This document shows positions 15,574-24,298 of a DNA stretch of 34,687 bases, one piece after another. Origin of the DNA: Salinarchaeum sp. (GTDB lineage Archaea; Halobacteriota; Halobacteria; Halobacteriales; QS-1-68-20); NCBI GenBank assembly GCA_007122875.1, contig SKSS01000088.1:1-34687 (forward strand). The letters run 5' to 3'. The notes beneath the pieces were generated by a model. The model was not told the origin of the DNA. It did no database searches and saw only the letters and a program-made list of their open reading frames with translations. The first letter of the stretch is position 1. Each line of letters begins with the position of its first letter. Both the position numbers and the translations under genes were made by a program.

Positions 15574-15825
15574 CCGAACCGATTCGAGGACGGTTGCTCG
15601 GTCAGTCCGGCCGTTTTCCGACGAGGGGAGAACTTCCGTCCTCCCGGTTCAGGACGAGGGGACACCATCGCTCGTCCGTTGGCTTAAAAAATATCAGTAA
15701 TTTGATGTTAGGTGTGAGCTGAACTTGTAGAGCGAACGCTGCGCACAGTATGAGCGAGTCTCATATGTTGCACAGTACTTTCAAAGAGTATTTACAATCC
15801 GACAGACGACACGACGTGATCACCC
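15574..15825. other. AT-rich promoter region of the halogenase-like gene
   Basis: From about 15680 this stretch is much richer in A/T than its surroundings. It contains GGCTTAAAAAATATC (about 15681-15695), an ATGAG-CGAGT-CTCAT dyad (about 15752-15766) and a TATTTACAAT box near the start codon. No gene is seen. Confidence 0.5.
15789..15798 (+). promoter_or_regulatory. TATA-like box for the halogenase-like gene
   Basis: TATTTACAAT, centred about 32 bases before the GTG start at 15826. This leaves a leader of only a few bases. Confidence 0.5.
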
Positions 15826-17451
15826 GTGAAGTCCAGATATGATGTAGTCATCGGCGGGAGCGGCATAGCCGGCTCGGCTGCTTCGATGATCCTCGCTGAC
15901 AATGACCTCGATGTCCTGATGATCGAAGCGAAAAAACATCCACGGTTTGCGATCGGCGAGGCGATGTTACCGCTGAGTGCGGTGTGGATGTGGATCGTCG
16001 GCGAGTACTTCGATATTCCAGAGATAAGACACATCAGCGACGCCAATAAGATCGTCGATAACATAACCCGATCCTGCGGGGTCAAACACTCGGTGGGGTT
16101 TGCGTACCACGAACGGGAGCATCCGCTCAGTGGCGAGCACGTCCATCAACTGGTTCCCCCGGAGATGCCCTTTTACAAAGAGAGTCATCTCGTCCGCGAA
16201 CACATCGATCACTACCTGGTTCAATCCGCTGAAACCTACGGCGTGGAGTACGTCGACGAAACGCCAATCACTGACGTCGAGATCAACGACGACGACGTGA
16301 CGGTGACCACCAGTCAGGGGACGACGACGGGAACCTTCTTCATCGATGCGACGGGTGGTAACTCAATTCTCGCCGAGAAGATGGGGTACCGAGACGAGAC
16401 GCCGGATCTAGAGACGAACACTCGGGCGATTTTCACACACGTCGAGGGACTCGACCCGTTCGACGATCTGATCGACGACGCGCATCTCCCCGACCAAACG
16501 AACCAATTGCACGACGGGACGCTCCATCACGTCTTCGATGGTGGCTGGATGTGGGTCATCCCGTTCGATAACTTCGAGCGCTCGGAGGAAACGAAAGCGA
16601 GCGTCGGACTCATGCTCGACCGGGACGCCCACCCCCGTGACGACACGCTCACTGCAGAGGAGGAGTTCTACGGAATCATTTCGTCGTATCCCGACATCGA
16701 TCGACATCTCGAGCCAGTTGAGCCGGTGATGCCGTGGATCCGAACGGGCCGGTTACAACGAAGTGCCTCCAAGTCGACCGGCCACCGGCATCTACTGACC
16801 AATCACACCTACGGATTCGTCGACCCACTCTACTCGCAGGGCCTGATCCACACGTTCGAATCGGTGTTCCGGTCGATGACCCTTCTCCTGGAGGCGTTCG
16901 AGGAAGACGACTTTTCTGCCGATCGGTTCACGCCGATCGACGACCTCCACCGAAGACAGCTGAAAACGGCGGATCTGCTCGTAAGCAACGCCTACATCTC
17001 GACGAGTGAGTTCGATCTGTGGAACGCCTGGACGCAGCTCATACTCGCCGAATCGGTGTTACCCGACCTCTACGTCCAACGATCCTGCCTGAAGTATCTC
17101 TCGTCAGGGGAGACGGCTGAATTCGATCACTTGCTTCAGGAGACCCGACCGGGAGATGACGCGCCGTTCGCCCCCGAAAGGGATGCGTTGTTAGAACGGT
17201 TCTCCGAGCTACTCGCTGCCTATGCCGACGGAGAGGTCGAGGGAGACGAGGCGACCCACTCACTCTTAGACGAGTTGACACAGGTCGACTGGCTCCCCAA
17301 AAACGTCTACGACTGGGGGAACGAGGACGCACGCCATATCGACTTCGCGGATCCGGAGCTCACCGCCGAACTGCTCGCCTGGGGGCAAACGGACGCGCCA
17401 GCACACATCCGTGAGGGACTGTTCGACTTCGAGATGCCGGAACTGATGTAG
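15826..17451 (+). CDS. Flavin-dependent halogenase-like FAD monooxygenase
   Basis: 541 residues, GTG start. The FAD-binding motif VVIGGSGIAGSAAS is at 8-20, followed by the family-typical HPRFAIGEAMLP (38-49). All three motifs used to recognise flavin-dependent halogenases are present: GxGxxG-type (GGSGIAG), WxWxIP (WMWVIP at 241-246) and FxxPxxSxG (FVDPLYSQG at 331-339). Lys87 in CGVKHSVGF sits where the catalytic lysine of tryptophan halogenases (K79 of PrnA) falls. The C-terminal 150 residues are helical and unrecognised. WxWxIP is thought to suppress ordinary monooxygenation so that HOCl or HOBr is formed. The substrate is unknown and no flavin reductase lies next to it. A non-halogenating relative remains possible. 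It ends 12 bases from the convergent FilR1 regulator. Confidence 0.75.
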   Translation: MKSRYDVVIGGSGIAGSAASMILADNDLDVLMIEAKKHPRFAIGEAMLPLSAVWMWIVGEYFDIPEIRHISDANKIVDNITRSCGVKHSVGFAYHEREHPLSGEHVHQLVPPEMPFYKESHLVREHIDHYLVQSAETYGVEYVDETPITDVEINDDDVTVTTSQGTTTGTFFIDATGGNSILAEKMGYRDETPDLETNTRAIFTHVEGLDPFDDLIDDAHLPDQTNQLHDGTLHHVFDGGWMWVIPFDNFERSEETKASVGLMLDRDAHPRDDTLTAEEEFYGIISSYPDIDRHLEPVEPVMPWIRTGRLQRSASKSTGHRHLLTNHTYGFVDPLYSQGLIHTFESVFRSMTLLLEAFEEDDFSADRFTPIDDLHRRQLKTADLLVSNAYISTSEFDLWNAWTQLILAESVLPDLYVQRSCLKYLSSGETAEFDHLLQETRPGDDAPFAPERDALLERFSELLAAYADGEVEGDEATHSLLDELTQVDWLPKNVYDWGNEDARHIDFADPELTAELLAWGQTDAPAHIREGLFDFEMPELM

Positions 17452-17463
17452 CGCGAAGCGACG

Positions 17464-18282
17464 TCATTCGTAATCGACGTTCCGTTGCTCTGCCGTGTCC
17501 ATCCACGTCTCTAGCGGCTGTGACTGATCGAGGTACTGCGCATAGAGTTCGCGAGCCCATTCGAGTGCCTCTGGATTCGCCGTATCAACGAGTGCACGCG
17601 GATGGCCGGTCCGTTCGTCGTGAACGGTGAACGTAAGCCGGTGATCGAACACCCCCAGCTGGACGGGAATCGATTCACGGGTGATCCGCATTCGTGCGTT
17701 CGGCTCCTCCAGCCACAGTGAGGCAGCCTCCGGATAGCGTTCGAGATACTGCGCAGCTGCTGTTGGTGTCCAAATGCTTTCTACCTCGACGTCACCGCGG
17801 AGCTGTGGTGTGATCCCCTCGACGATGTCGGGTGGGACAGCACCGATGCTCCGAACGCCACGTACACGCTCTGTGTCGTTCCACAGTTCGAGATAGCGCT
17901 CGTGCATCCGGTACGGCTCTTCGGACGTCGCCATCGTCACAGTCGACCCTTCGAGCAGGCGAATGTCAAACGCCACTGGACAGGCGTAGAGCTGTTCGAC
18001 GAGTTCCGGAAGCTGAGCTGCGACGTGCAGCTGGTGACAAACGCTCTCTACCTCCTCGAGGACGACCGTTCCAAACTCCGTAAGCGCGTGTTCGCCGTTC
18101 GTCGTCGTACTGAGACCGGCCTCACGGACGGCTGCCAGATGGCGATTGGTCGTTGCTCGTGACTGGTCGAGCCTTCGTTCGAGCTGCTGACTCGTGAGAC
18201 GTTCGTGCTTCCGGAGAGCGGTCAGCAGCTCGTGATGACCGACGACGGTTTCCGTAAGTTCGATGCCCCGGTCGGCGTCCAT
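17464..18282 (-). CDS. HTH transcriptional regulator with FilR1 domain
   Basis: 272 residues from the ATG at 18282. The frame is open further to 18498, but the added residues are Arg/Ser/Pro-rich and unconserved. An N-terminal winged HTH (about 10-75: HHELLTALRKHERLTSQQLE, QSRATTNRHLAAVREAGLS) is followed by the C-terminal FilR1/DUF1724-type domain (about 120-255: GSTVTMATSEEPYRMHERYL, RGVRSIGAVPPDIV, LGVFDHRLTFTV). The family contains archaeal regulators of cell morphology and motility and many unassigned haloarchaeal ones. It is convergent with the halogenase-like gene. A regulatory link is suggested only by adjacency. Confidence 0.85.
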   Translation of the reverse strand: MDADRGIELTETVVGHHELLTALRKHERLTSQQLERRLDQSRATTNRHLAAVREAGLSTTTNGEHALTEFGTVVLEEVESVCHQLHVAAQLPELVEQLYACPVAFDIRLLEGSTVTMATSEEPYRMHERYLELWNDTERVRGVRSIGAVPPDIVEGITPQLRGDVEVESIWTPTAAAQYLERYPEAASLWLEEPNARMRITRESIPVQLGVFDHRLTFTVHDERTGHPRALVDTANPEALEWARELYAQYLDQSQPLETWMDTAEQRNVDYE

Positions 18283-18482
18283 ACGCCCCTCAGCGGCCCA
18301 CAGCACAAAGTGATACGTGTTTGGGAATCGCTGGTCAAACGGTCGACACGGACGAGACTGGGTGGGCGACTCCACAGTCCGGATTGGGGTCCGTGATCCG
18401 TTCTGTGGCCAAGGGTCAGAGTCCACCTGAGACGCCGTAGAACGTTCAAACTGACGGGTTTCACTTTCAGCCTCCGGCGACC

Positions 18483-18488
18483 TTTTAA
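18483..18488 (+). promoter_or_regulatory. TATA box for the DUF5790 gene
   Basis: TTTTAA, centred 28 bases before the ATG at 18514; a good match to the haloarchaeal TATA element for a leaderless mRNA. Confidence 0.6.
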
Positions 18489-18513
18489 CCGTGATCACGT
18501 CGTATGTTGATAT

Positions 18514-18969
18514 ATGTCACAGTCCACCCTCGGTGACGACGACCTCTTCGGCGAGGCCGCCGACGAGATGCGCGCGGATGTCGAGGAGCACCTCGACGCG
18601 GCCCGCAGCGCGCTTCCGGAGGCGGACGACGTGTGGGCGACCGAAGCCGACAACGTCCTCGGCGTCCTCAACGGCCTCCGATCGGCGCTCGACACCGGTG
18701 ACGCCCGCGATCACCTCCGTGACGCGAAAAAGTGGTACACCGTCGGCGAACGGGCCGACGCCTTCGAGGACGCCGCCGACCTGAAAGCGACGATCGAAGA
18801 ACTCGACGACCTCGTCGCCGATGTCGAGGAGGCACACGAGCGCGTCGGTGATCTCACCGGTCTCGTTCCAGAACTCCGAAGCACGCTGACCGACCTGGAG
18901 ACGGACAGCGGCGACGACGCCGAGAGCGACGACGAAGACGCGAGCACGGCGGCCGAAGCCGACGACTGA
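18514..18969 (+). CDS. DUF5790-type haloarchaeal protein
   Basis: 151 residues. The helical, acidic sequence begins MSQSTLGDDDLFGEAADEMR and contains DVWATEADNVLGVLNGLRSA and RDAKKWYTVGERADAF, which I recognise as the haloarchaea-restricted DUF5790 family. The final 25 residues are Asp/Glu/Ser repeats. No catalytic residues, signal peptide or membrane segment is seen. Function unknown; probably a soluble helical bundle. It is tail-to-tail with the creatininase-family gene (15-base gap). Confidence 0.75.
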   Translation: MSQSTLGDDDLFGEAADEMRADVEEHLDAARSALPEADDVWATEADNVLGVLNGLRSALDTGDARDHLRDAKKWYTVGERADAFEDAADLKATIEELDDLVADVEEAHERVGDLTGLVPELRSTLTDLETDSGDDAESDDEDASTAAEADD

Positions 18970-18984
18970 ACGGCTCGGGCCGAC

Positions 18985-19722
18985 TCACCGTCCGTCCGGC
19001 CCGTCGAGATCCCGATCGGCGACGGCGTAGAGGAGGTCGGCGAGCGCGTCCGCAGCCAGCGCCAGCAACTCCTCGCCCCGGTCTGCGTCCCCATCGCTGG
19101 GATCGCCGACGACGCCGTTGTCCGTAAACGACGCGCTGTCGTGTGCGAGGTTGACGCCGGAGACCCACTCGCCCCACCGGTCGCTCGCGCCCGTCCGAGC
19201 CTCCTCGATCCGGTCCTCCCGGACGAGGTCGGGCGAGACGTGCCGCATCAGCGCGGTCTCCAGCGGTCCCCCGTGGCCCATCTCCCGTGAGTGCTCGCCG
19301 ACGGCGTCGAACCAGGTGAACGCGACCGCGTAGGCGTCGTCGTGACGCGAGACCGTGGCCGCGATCTCGGCCAGCGCGTCCACGTTTCCGCCGTGACCGT
19401 TCACGAGGACGATCCGATCCCAGCCGTGTGCCGCCAGGCTCCGGGCGGCGTCGCGGACGTACGCCCGGAACGTGTCCTCGCGCACCCACATCGTCCCGGG
19501 AAAGTGGCGGTGTTCCTCGGCGACGCCGATCGGAACGGTCGGGGCGACGACGACCTCGCCGTCGAACGCGTCCGCCCCGGCGTCCGCGACGGCTTCCGCT
19601 GCGAGCGCGTCGGTCCCGAGCGGGGCATGCGGGCCGTGCTGTTCGGTGCTGCCGACCGGCAAGAGGGCGAGATCCGTCTCCACGGCCGCGGCGTCGGTCC
19701 ACGTGGCGTCGGTCAGTCGCAT
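18985..19722 (-). CDS. Creatininase-family amidohydrolase (possibly ArfB)
   Basis: 245 residues from the ATG at 19722; the frame opens earlier at 19824 with unconserved sequence. Creatininase metal motifs are clear: GSTEQHGPHAPLGTD (about 22-36), EEHRHFPGTMW, VLVNGHGGNVDAL and MGHGGPLETALM. The family binds two metals and hydrolyses amide bonds. Archaeal members include ArfB, which deformylates FAPy in riboflavin and F420 synthesis, and haloarchaea need such an enzyme. The neighbours here do not confirm it, so the assignment is open between ArfB and an unassigned creatininase-like hydrolase. Confidence 0.82.
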   Translation of the reverse strand: MRLTDATWTDAAAVETDLALLPVGSTEQHGPHAPLGTDALAAEAVADAGADAFDGEVVVAPTVPIGVAEEHRHFPGTMWVREDTFRAYVRDAARSLAAHGWDRIVLVNGHGGNVDALAEIAATVSRHDDAYAVAFTWFDAVGEHSREMGHGGPLETALMRHVSPDLVREDRIEEARTGASDRWGEWVSGVNLAHDSASFTDNGVVGDPSDGDADRGEELLALAADALADLLYAVADRDLDGPDGR

Positions 19723-19842
19723 GCGCGAGCACAAGTGTCCCTGGGGCTTGTACTCCCCGCTCCGTCCAGCGGGGTCACACAGCGTCGATCGCGTCCGCGG
19801 ACTCAAGGGAGTGGAGGGCGTCATTCAGCCGGGGGAACGACA

Positions 19843-20160
19843 ATGGACGATGACTCACGAGCGCGCGAACAAGGTGTCGAGTTCGGCGATCTCGGCGACG
19901 AACTGGCCACCGCGGACTATCCACTTACGAACGACGAGGTGATCGATCGGTACGGGGACCGCGAAATCGTCATGGCCGACGAGACGGTGACGCTCGGGGA
20001 GGTTCTCGAACCGTTCGAGGAGACGTATCAGGACGACGGCGACGTTCGAACGGCCGTGCTCAACATGGTCGGCGACGAGGCGATCGGTCGGAAAGGCTAC
20101 AGCGATCGGACCCCGCCGGCACCCGGTGAGGATGAGGATCGAGAGCACGAATCGATCTGA
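19843..20160 (+). CDS. DUF5789-type (DUF2795-like) small acidic protein
   Basis: 105 residues from the ATG at 19843. The sequence REQGVEFGDLGDELATADYP, LTNDEVIDRYGDREI, then ETVTLGEVLEPF and AVLNMVGDEAIGRKGYSDR follows the haloarchaeal DUF5789 pattern, a small domain seen in many copies per genome. The end is charged and Pro-rich. Function unknown. It is divergent from the creatininase-family gene. Confidence 0.75.
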   Translation: MDDDSRAREQGVEFGDLGDELATADYPLTNDEVIDRYGDREIVMADETVTLGEVLEPFEETYQDDGDVRTAVLNMVGDEAIGRKGYSDRTPPAPGEDEDREHESI

Positions 20161-20318
20161 ACGAACGGTTCAGGTCATCGGATAATCGTGGCTTAACCCA
20201 TTCACGTCCGGGCATCGCTCGCACACACCGTGGGAGCATAGTGCAGGGTTATTCCAGTCGAACAGATCTGAACGGTGGGGGGGCTTATCCGCGACGAGAC
20301 GGTATCCGTGAGCCGACG

Positions 20319-20450
20319 ATGAACGACAACTCGACGGCACAGTCGGGACGACCGCACGACGAGCATGGATCGCGCGAATCGATGCCGCGTTTCGGAGCGG
20401 AGCGAACAGCGCGTTTCGGAGTGGACGGAGGCGACAGCCGAACCGTATGA
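20319..20450 (+). CDS. Possible leader peptide ORF overlapping otsA
   Basis: 43 codons from the ATG at 20319, ending in TGA inside the otsA start (ATGA, 20447-20450). A GCTTAT element near 20283-20288 lies about 33 bases upstream, so the ATG could begin a near-leaderless mRNA. The protein is Ser/Arg/Gly-rich with no domain. It contains a 12-base direct repeat CGCGTTTCGGAG at 20386-20397 and 20410-20421. It may instead be non-coding leader. Confidence 0.25.
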   Translation: MNDNSTAQSGRPHDEHGSRESMPRFGAERTARFGVDGGDSRTV

Positions 20451-21976
20451 CGGGGGAACTGGGTTCCGGGGCCGAGACAATCAGACGCGTGGCGGGCACG
20501 ATGGGAGACGACGACCTCGTCGTCGTGTCGAACCGACAGCCGTACAGCCACGAGTACGATGATGATGACGGCACGCGTTCGGTCGTCGCCGAGCCCGCGG
20601 TCGGTGGGCTCACGGCGGCGCTCGATCCGGTGATGTGCACCGTCGGCGGGACGTGGGTCGCGTGGGGTGACGGCGAGGCCGACCGGGAGGTCACGACGGG
20701 TGATCGAGTCGAGGTACCGCCGGACGATCCGGCGTACGATCTCCGCCGCGTCTGGCTCGACGACGACGCGATCGACGGCTACTATTACGGCTACAGCAAC
20801 CGCGCACTCTGGCCGCTCTGTCACTCCGATGTCGCTCGGGCGTCGTTCGACAGCGGTGAGTGGGAGCAGTATCGAGCGGTGAACGAGACGTTCGCCGATG
20901 CGGCGGCGGACGAAGCCGATGGCGAGTCGCCGGTGATCTGGTTTCAGGATTACCACCTGGCGCTGGCACCGCGCATGGTCCGCAGTCGGCTCTCGAACGA
21001 CGCGACGATCGCCAGCTTCTGGCACATTCCGTGGCCATCGTGGGACGCCTTTCGGGCCTGTCCCCAGGCGGAGACGATACTGTCAGGGCTGCTTGGCTGT
21101 GATCTACTCGGATTCCACACCGAACGGTACTGCGAGCGGTTCCTCGATTGCGTCGAGGAGGCGCTCGGTGCCAGCGTCGACCGGGCGACCGGCCGGGTTC
21201 GCCATCGGTGCGGGACGACGACCGTCCGGGCGTTCCCGCTTGGAACGGACGCCGAACGCCACCGATCCCTCGCGCTGTCCGACGACGCGACGACGTTCTG
21301 GCGGTCGTTCGAGGCCGATCACGGGCTGGAGGATGTCCGCGTCGCCGTGGGCGTCGACCGACTCGACTACACGAAGGGGATCGTCGAACGGCTCGACGGC
21401 ATCGAGCGGTTCCTCGGAACCCACCCCGAGTGGCACGGACGGTTCACCTACGTCGGAAAGCTCTCGGAGAGTCGGATCAGGATTCCTGCGTACAGACGCT
21501 ACCGCGAGCGCGTCGACGAACGGATCGAGCGGATCAATGACCGGTTCGCGACCGACGACTGGCAGCCGATCATCTCGCTGTCAGGAACCCTCTCGCCGGC
21601 CGCGTTGGCCGGGTTGTATCGGGGGACCGATCTCGCGCTCGTGACGCCGGTCAGAGACGGCATGAACCTCGTCTCGAAGGAGTACGTCGCGGCGAGCGAC
21701 GACGGGGTGCTCGTACTGAGCGAACTCGCCGGCGCTCACGAGGAACTCGGCGACTGGGCCGTGACGGTCAATCCCAACGACGCCGACGCGGTGGCCGACG
21801 CGGTCAGCCGGTCGCTGACGATGCCCGCGAGCGAACGGACGGGGCGACTCGAACACCTCCACCGATCGGTCTACGGCAACCAGGTGTACGACTGGCTCGA
21901 AGACGTGCTCCGTGCGGCGCGGACGGTCGGAAACGAGTGCGGCCGGATGGTTGCGGGCGGGCCGGCCGCCGAGTGA
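20447..21976 (+). CDS. otsA: Alpha,alpha-trehalose-phosphate synthase (GT20)
   Basis: 509 residues from the ATG at 20447. An internal ATG at 20501 directly before LVVVSNRQPYSHEY may be the true start. GT20 motifs run throughout: VGGLTAALDPVM, the QDYHLALAPRM block (IWFQDYH), FWHIPWPSWDAFRACP, LLGCDLLGFHTERY, AVGVDRLDYTKGI (UDP-glucose/phosphate site), RDGMNLVSKEYVA and the final VNPNDADAVADAV. The enzyme joins UDP-glucose (or another NDP-glucose) to glucose 6-phosphate, giving trehalose 6-phosphate, a compatible-solute precursor. No trehalose-phosphatase gene lies next to it in this window. Confidence 0.93.
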   Translation: MTGELGSGAETIRRVAGTMGDDDLVVVSNRQPYSHEYDDDDGTRSVVAEPAVGGLTAALDPVMCTVGGTWVAWGDGEADREVTTGDRVEVPPDDPAYDLRRVWLDDDAIDGYYYGYSNRALWPLCHSDVARASFDSGEWEQYRAVNETFADAAADEADGESPVIWFQDYHLALAPRMVRSRLSNDATIASFWHIPWPSWDAFRACPQAETILSGLLGCDLLGFHTERYCERFLDCVEEALGASVDRATGRVRHRCGTTTVRAFPLGTDAERHRSLALSDDATTFWRSFEADHGLEDVRVAVGVDRLDYTKGIVERLDGIERFLGTHPEWHGRFTYVGKLSESRIRIPAYRRYRERVDERIERINDRFATDDWQPIISLSGTLSPAALAGLYRGTDLALVTPVRDGMNLVSKEYVAASDDGVLVLSELAGAHEELGDWAVTVNPNDADAVADAVSRSLTMPASERTGRLEHLHRSVYGNQVYDWLEDVLRAARTVGNECGRMVAGGPAAE

Positions 21977-21978
21977 GT

Positions 21979-23901
21979 TCAGTCGTCGACGTCGGTTCGA
22001 GCGGTTCGCTGTGCGGCCTTCTCGATGAACTCCTCGGGGAGTTCGTCGATCTCGCCCGCCTGCACGCCCCAGAGGTGTGCGTAGAGCCCAGCCTCGTCGA
22101 GCAGTTCGTCATGCGTCCCGCGCTCGACGATCTTCCCGTCCTCTAAGACGACGATCTGATCGGCGTCCCTGATCGTCGAGAGACGGTGAGCGATGGCGAA
22201 CGTGGTGCGGTCGGCCGTGAGTTCGTCGAGGCTGCGCTGGATGAGCATCTCCGTCTCGGTGTCCACGTCTGAGGTTGCCTCGTCGAGGACGAGGATTTTC
22301 GGATCCTTGAGGATCGCGCGGGCGATCGAGAGGCGCTGACGCTGTCCGCCGGAGAGCTTCACCCCGCGCTCGCCGACCATCGTGTCGTAGCCGTCAGGGA
22401 GGTTGGTGATGAACTCGTGGGCCTCCGCGGCTTTGGCCGCCTCGACGATCTCCTCGTCGGTCGCGTCGAAGGTGCCGTAGGTGACGTTCTCCTTGACGGT
22501 TCCGTAGAACAGGAACGTCTCCTGGCTGACGTAGGCGATCGACTGACGCAGGCTCGGAAGCGTGACATCCCGGAGATCCTGATCGTCGATGCTGATTCCG
22601 CCGTCGTCGACGTCGTACATCCGCAACAGCAGTTTGAGGACGGTCGATTTCCCCGCACCGGTTGGGCCGACGAGTGCGGTCGTCTCCCCGCCCTCGACGG
22701 TGAAGCTCACGTCCTCGATGATCGTCTCGTCGTCTTCGTAGCCGAAGGTGACACGGTCGTACTCGACGCGCGCGTCGGTCACGACGAGGTCGTCGGCGTC
22801 GGTCTCCTCCTCGATTCGGCCCGTCTCGTCCATCAACCCGAACGCACGCGCGGCTGACGCCCGAGCACGCTGGTACATGTTGATAATCTGACCGAACTGT
22901 GCCATCGGCCAGACGAGTTGCTGTGTATAGAGGATGAACGTCACGAACACGCCGACGCTAAGCGATCCCGTCAGCGGTCCAGGGGCGGTCTCGGTGAACA
23001 CCCAGTAGCCGCCGACGAGGAAGGTGATCACGAAGCCGATCCCCGACAGCAACTGGAGACCGGGGAAGAACTTGATCCTGAGGGTGATCGCCCCCCAGTT
23101 GGTGTCGTAGTAGTTCTGGGAGACATCGTCGACTCGCTCCGACTCGTAGCCCTCGGTGTTGCTCGACTTGATCACCTGAATACCGCCGAGGTTGTTCTCG
23201 AGACGGGAGTTGACCTTCCCGACGCTGGAGCGGACCTGGGCGTAGCGGGGCTGGATGAGCTTGATGAAGTAGTACGTGAAGATGGCGATCAGCGGGACGG
23301 GCGCGAGCGAGACGAGCGCGAGCTGCCAGTTGAGGTAGAACAGCAGCACGCCGATGCCGAGTACCATTACCGACAGCCGGAAGAACGAGTTCATCCCGTC
23401 GTTGAGAAACCGTTCGAGCTGGTTCACGTCGTTCGACAGCACCGACATCATCTCACCGGTCTGCTTGTCGGCGAAGAACTCCATGTTCAGCCGCTGCATC
23501 TTGTCGTACGTGTCGGTCCGAACCTCGTGTTGGATGTCCTGGGCGAAGGCGTTGAACCCCCAGTTTCGGAGCCAGTGAAAGAGCGCGCCGAAGACGAACG
23601 ACCCGGCGATGATCCCCACCACGAGGAAGAACTGCTCCGTTTCGTCCGTCGGGAGCCACGCCGACGGGACGCCGGGCAGGTAGAACGCCTCCTGGCCCAT
23701 GAACACCGAGTCGATGGCGATTCCCAACATGAGCGGCGGCAGCAAGTCGAGAATCCGTGCCAGCACGCTTCCGATGATCCCGACGGTCGCGGAGAACCAG
23801 TTATCTCGCCCGTACTCGCGAAACAGCCGGAGCATCGGGTTCGGGATCTTATCCCGTTGCTCTTCGAACGGATCGTCTTTGTCCCAGTCGATACTGCTCA
23901 T
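21979..23901 (-). CDS. ABC-type exporter half-transporter (TMD-NBD fusion)
   Basis: 640 residues from the ATG at 23901. The N-terminal region up to about 370 has six predicted membrane helices of the exporter type (e.g. QFFLVVGIIAGSFVFGALF; VMVLGIGVLLFYLNWQLALV). The ATPase domain has Walker A GPTGAGKST (about 411), the Q-loop YVSQETFLF, the signature LSGGQRQR (about 516), Walker B ILVLDEATS (about 534) and the switch histidine in IAHRLST. It works as a dimer exporting lipids, drugs or peptides; the substrate is unknown. A GCTTATTGC box sits 26 bases upstream. It is tail-to-tail with otsA, 2 bases apart. Confidence 0.93.
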   Translation of the reverse strand: MSSIDWDKDDPFEEQRDKIPNPMLRLFREYGRDNWFSATVGIIGSVLARILDLLPPLMLGIAIDSVFMGQEAFYLPGVPSAWLPTDETEQFFLVVGIIAGSFVFGALFHWLRNWGFNAFAQDIQHEVRTDTYDKMQRLNMEFFADKQTGEMMSVLSNDVNQLERFLNDGMNSFFRLSVMVLGIGVLLFYLNWQLALVSLAPVPLIAIFTYYFIKLIQPRYAQVRSSVGKVNSRLENNLGGIQVIKSSNTEGYESERVDDVSQNYYDTNWGAITLRIKFFPGLQLLSGIGFVITFLVGGYWVFTETAPGPLTGSLSVGVFVTFILYTQQLVWPMAQFGQIINMYQRARASAARAFGLMDETGRIEEETDADDLVVTDARVEYDRVTFGYEDDETIIEDVSFTVEGGETTALVGPTGAGKSTVLKLLLRMYDVDDGGISIDDQDLRDVTLPSLRQSIAYVSQETFLFYGTVKENVTYGTFDATDEEIVEAAKAAEAHEFITNLPDGYDTMVGERGVKLSGGQRQRLSIARAILKDPKILVLDEATSDVDTETEMLIQRSLDELTADRTTFAIAHRLSTIRDADQIVVLEDGKIVERGTHDELLDEAGLYAHLWGVQAGEIDELPEEFIEKAAQRTARTDVDD

Positions 23902-23924
23902 TGACTTGCGTGTAGCGGGTTCCC

Positions 23925-23933
23925 GCAATAAGC
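23925..23933 (-). promoter_or_regulatory. TATA-like box for the ABC transporter gene
   Basis: GCTTATTGC on the minus strand, centred about 28 bases before the ATG at 23901. Confidence 0.45.
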
Positions 23934-23969
23934 GTTTCCTACGAATCGAAACCCCCCGTAGGTTGCCGC

Positions 23970-24239
23970 CTACAGCGATTTCGCTTCGATTTCGGGGTCG
24001 ATTCCGGCCTCGGTGAGGTCCGCTCGGATGCGATCGCGCAGGGGATCCGGCACCTCGTCTCGGGCGACCGGCGTGGCTGTCGACCCGTCCCCGGGTACCC
24101 GCCAGTAGAGGACCGAATCGGTCTCTGCGTAGAACTCGATGCCGTACCGATCGCCGTCGCCGTCGTAGTGAACTCGTGCGGCTCGTCCCTCAGCGTGCCA
24201 GCCCTCCTGTCGTGCGAGTCCGGCGGTCCGCTCGTCCAT
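23970..24239 (-). CDS. Small haloarchaeal hypothetical protein
   Basis: 89 residues from the ATG at 24239. It is soluble with mixed alpha/beta composition: RAARVHYDGDGDRYGIEFYA, SVLYWRVPGDG, and an amphipathic C-terminal helix DPLRDRIRADLTEAGIDPE. No known domain is recognised. Codon use is typical of neighbouring genes, and it is in line with the DUF192 and ABC genes on the same strand. Function unknown. Confidence 0.65.
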   Translation of the reverse strand: MDERTAGLARQEGWHAEGRAARVHYDGDGDRYGIEFYAETDSVLYWRVPGDGSTATPVARDEVPDPLRDRIRADLTEAGIDPEIEAKSL

Positions 24240-24298
24240 ATCCCGATCGTCGGTCGCCCGGTCAAAGGTGTTTGTGGATTGGCCGCGTCCTCAGGCGG

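Noticed and set aside
22918-23904. 328-codon plus-strand frame opposite the ABC transporter
   Set aside because: Antisense shadow of a gene with clear membrane and ATPase motifs; no domain of its own.
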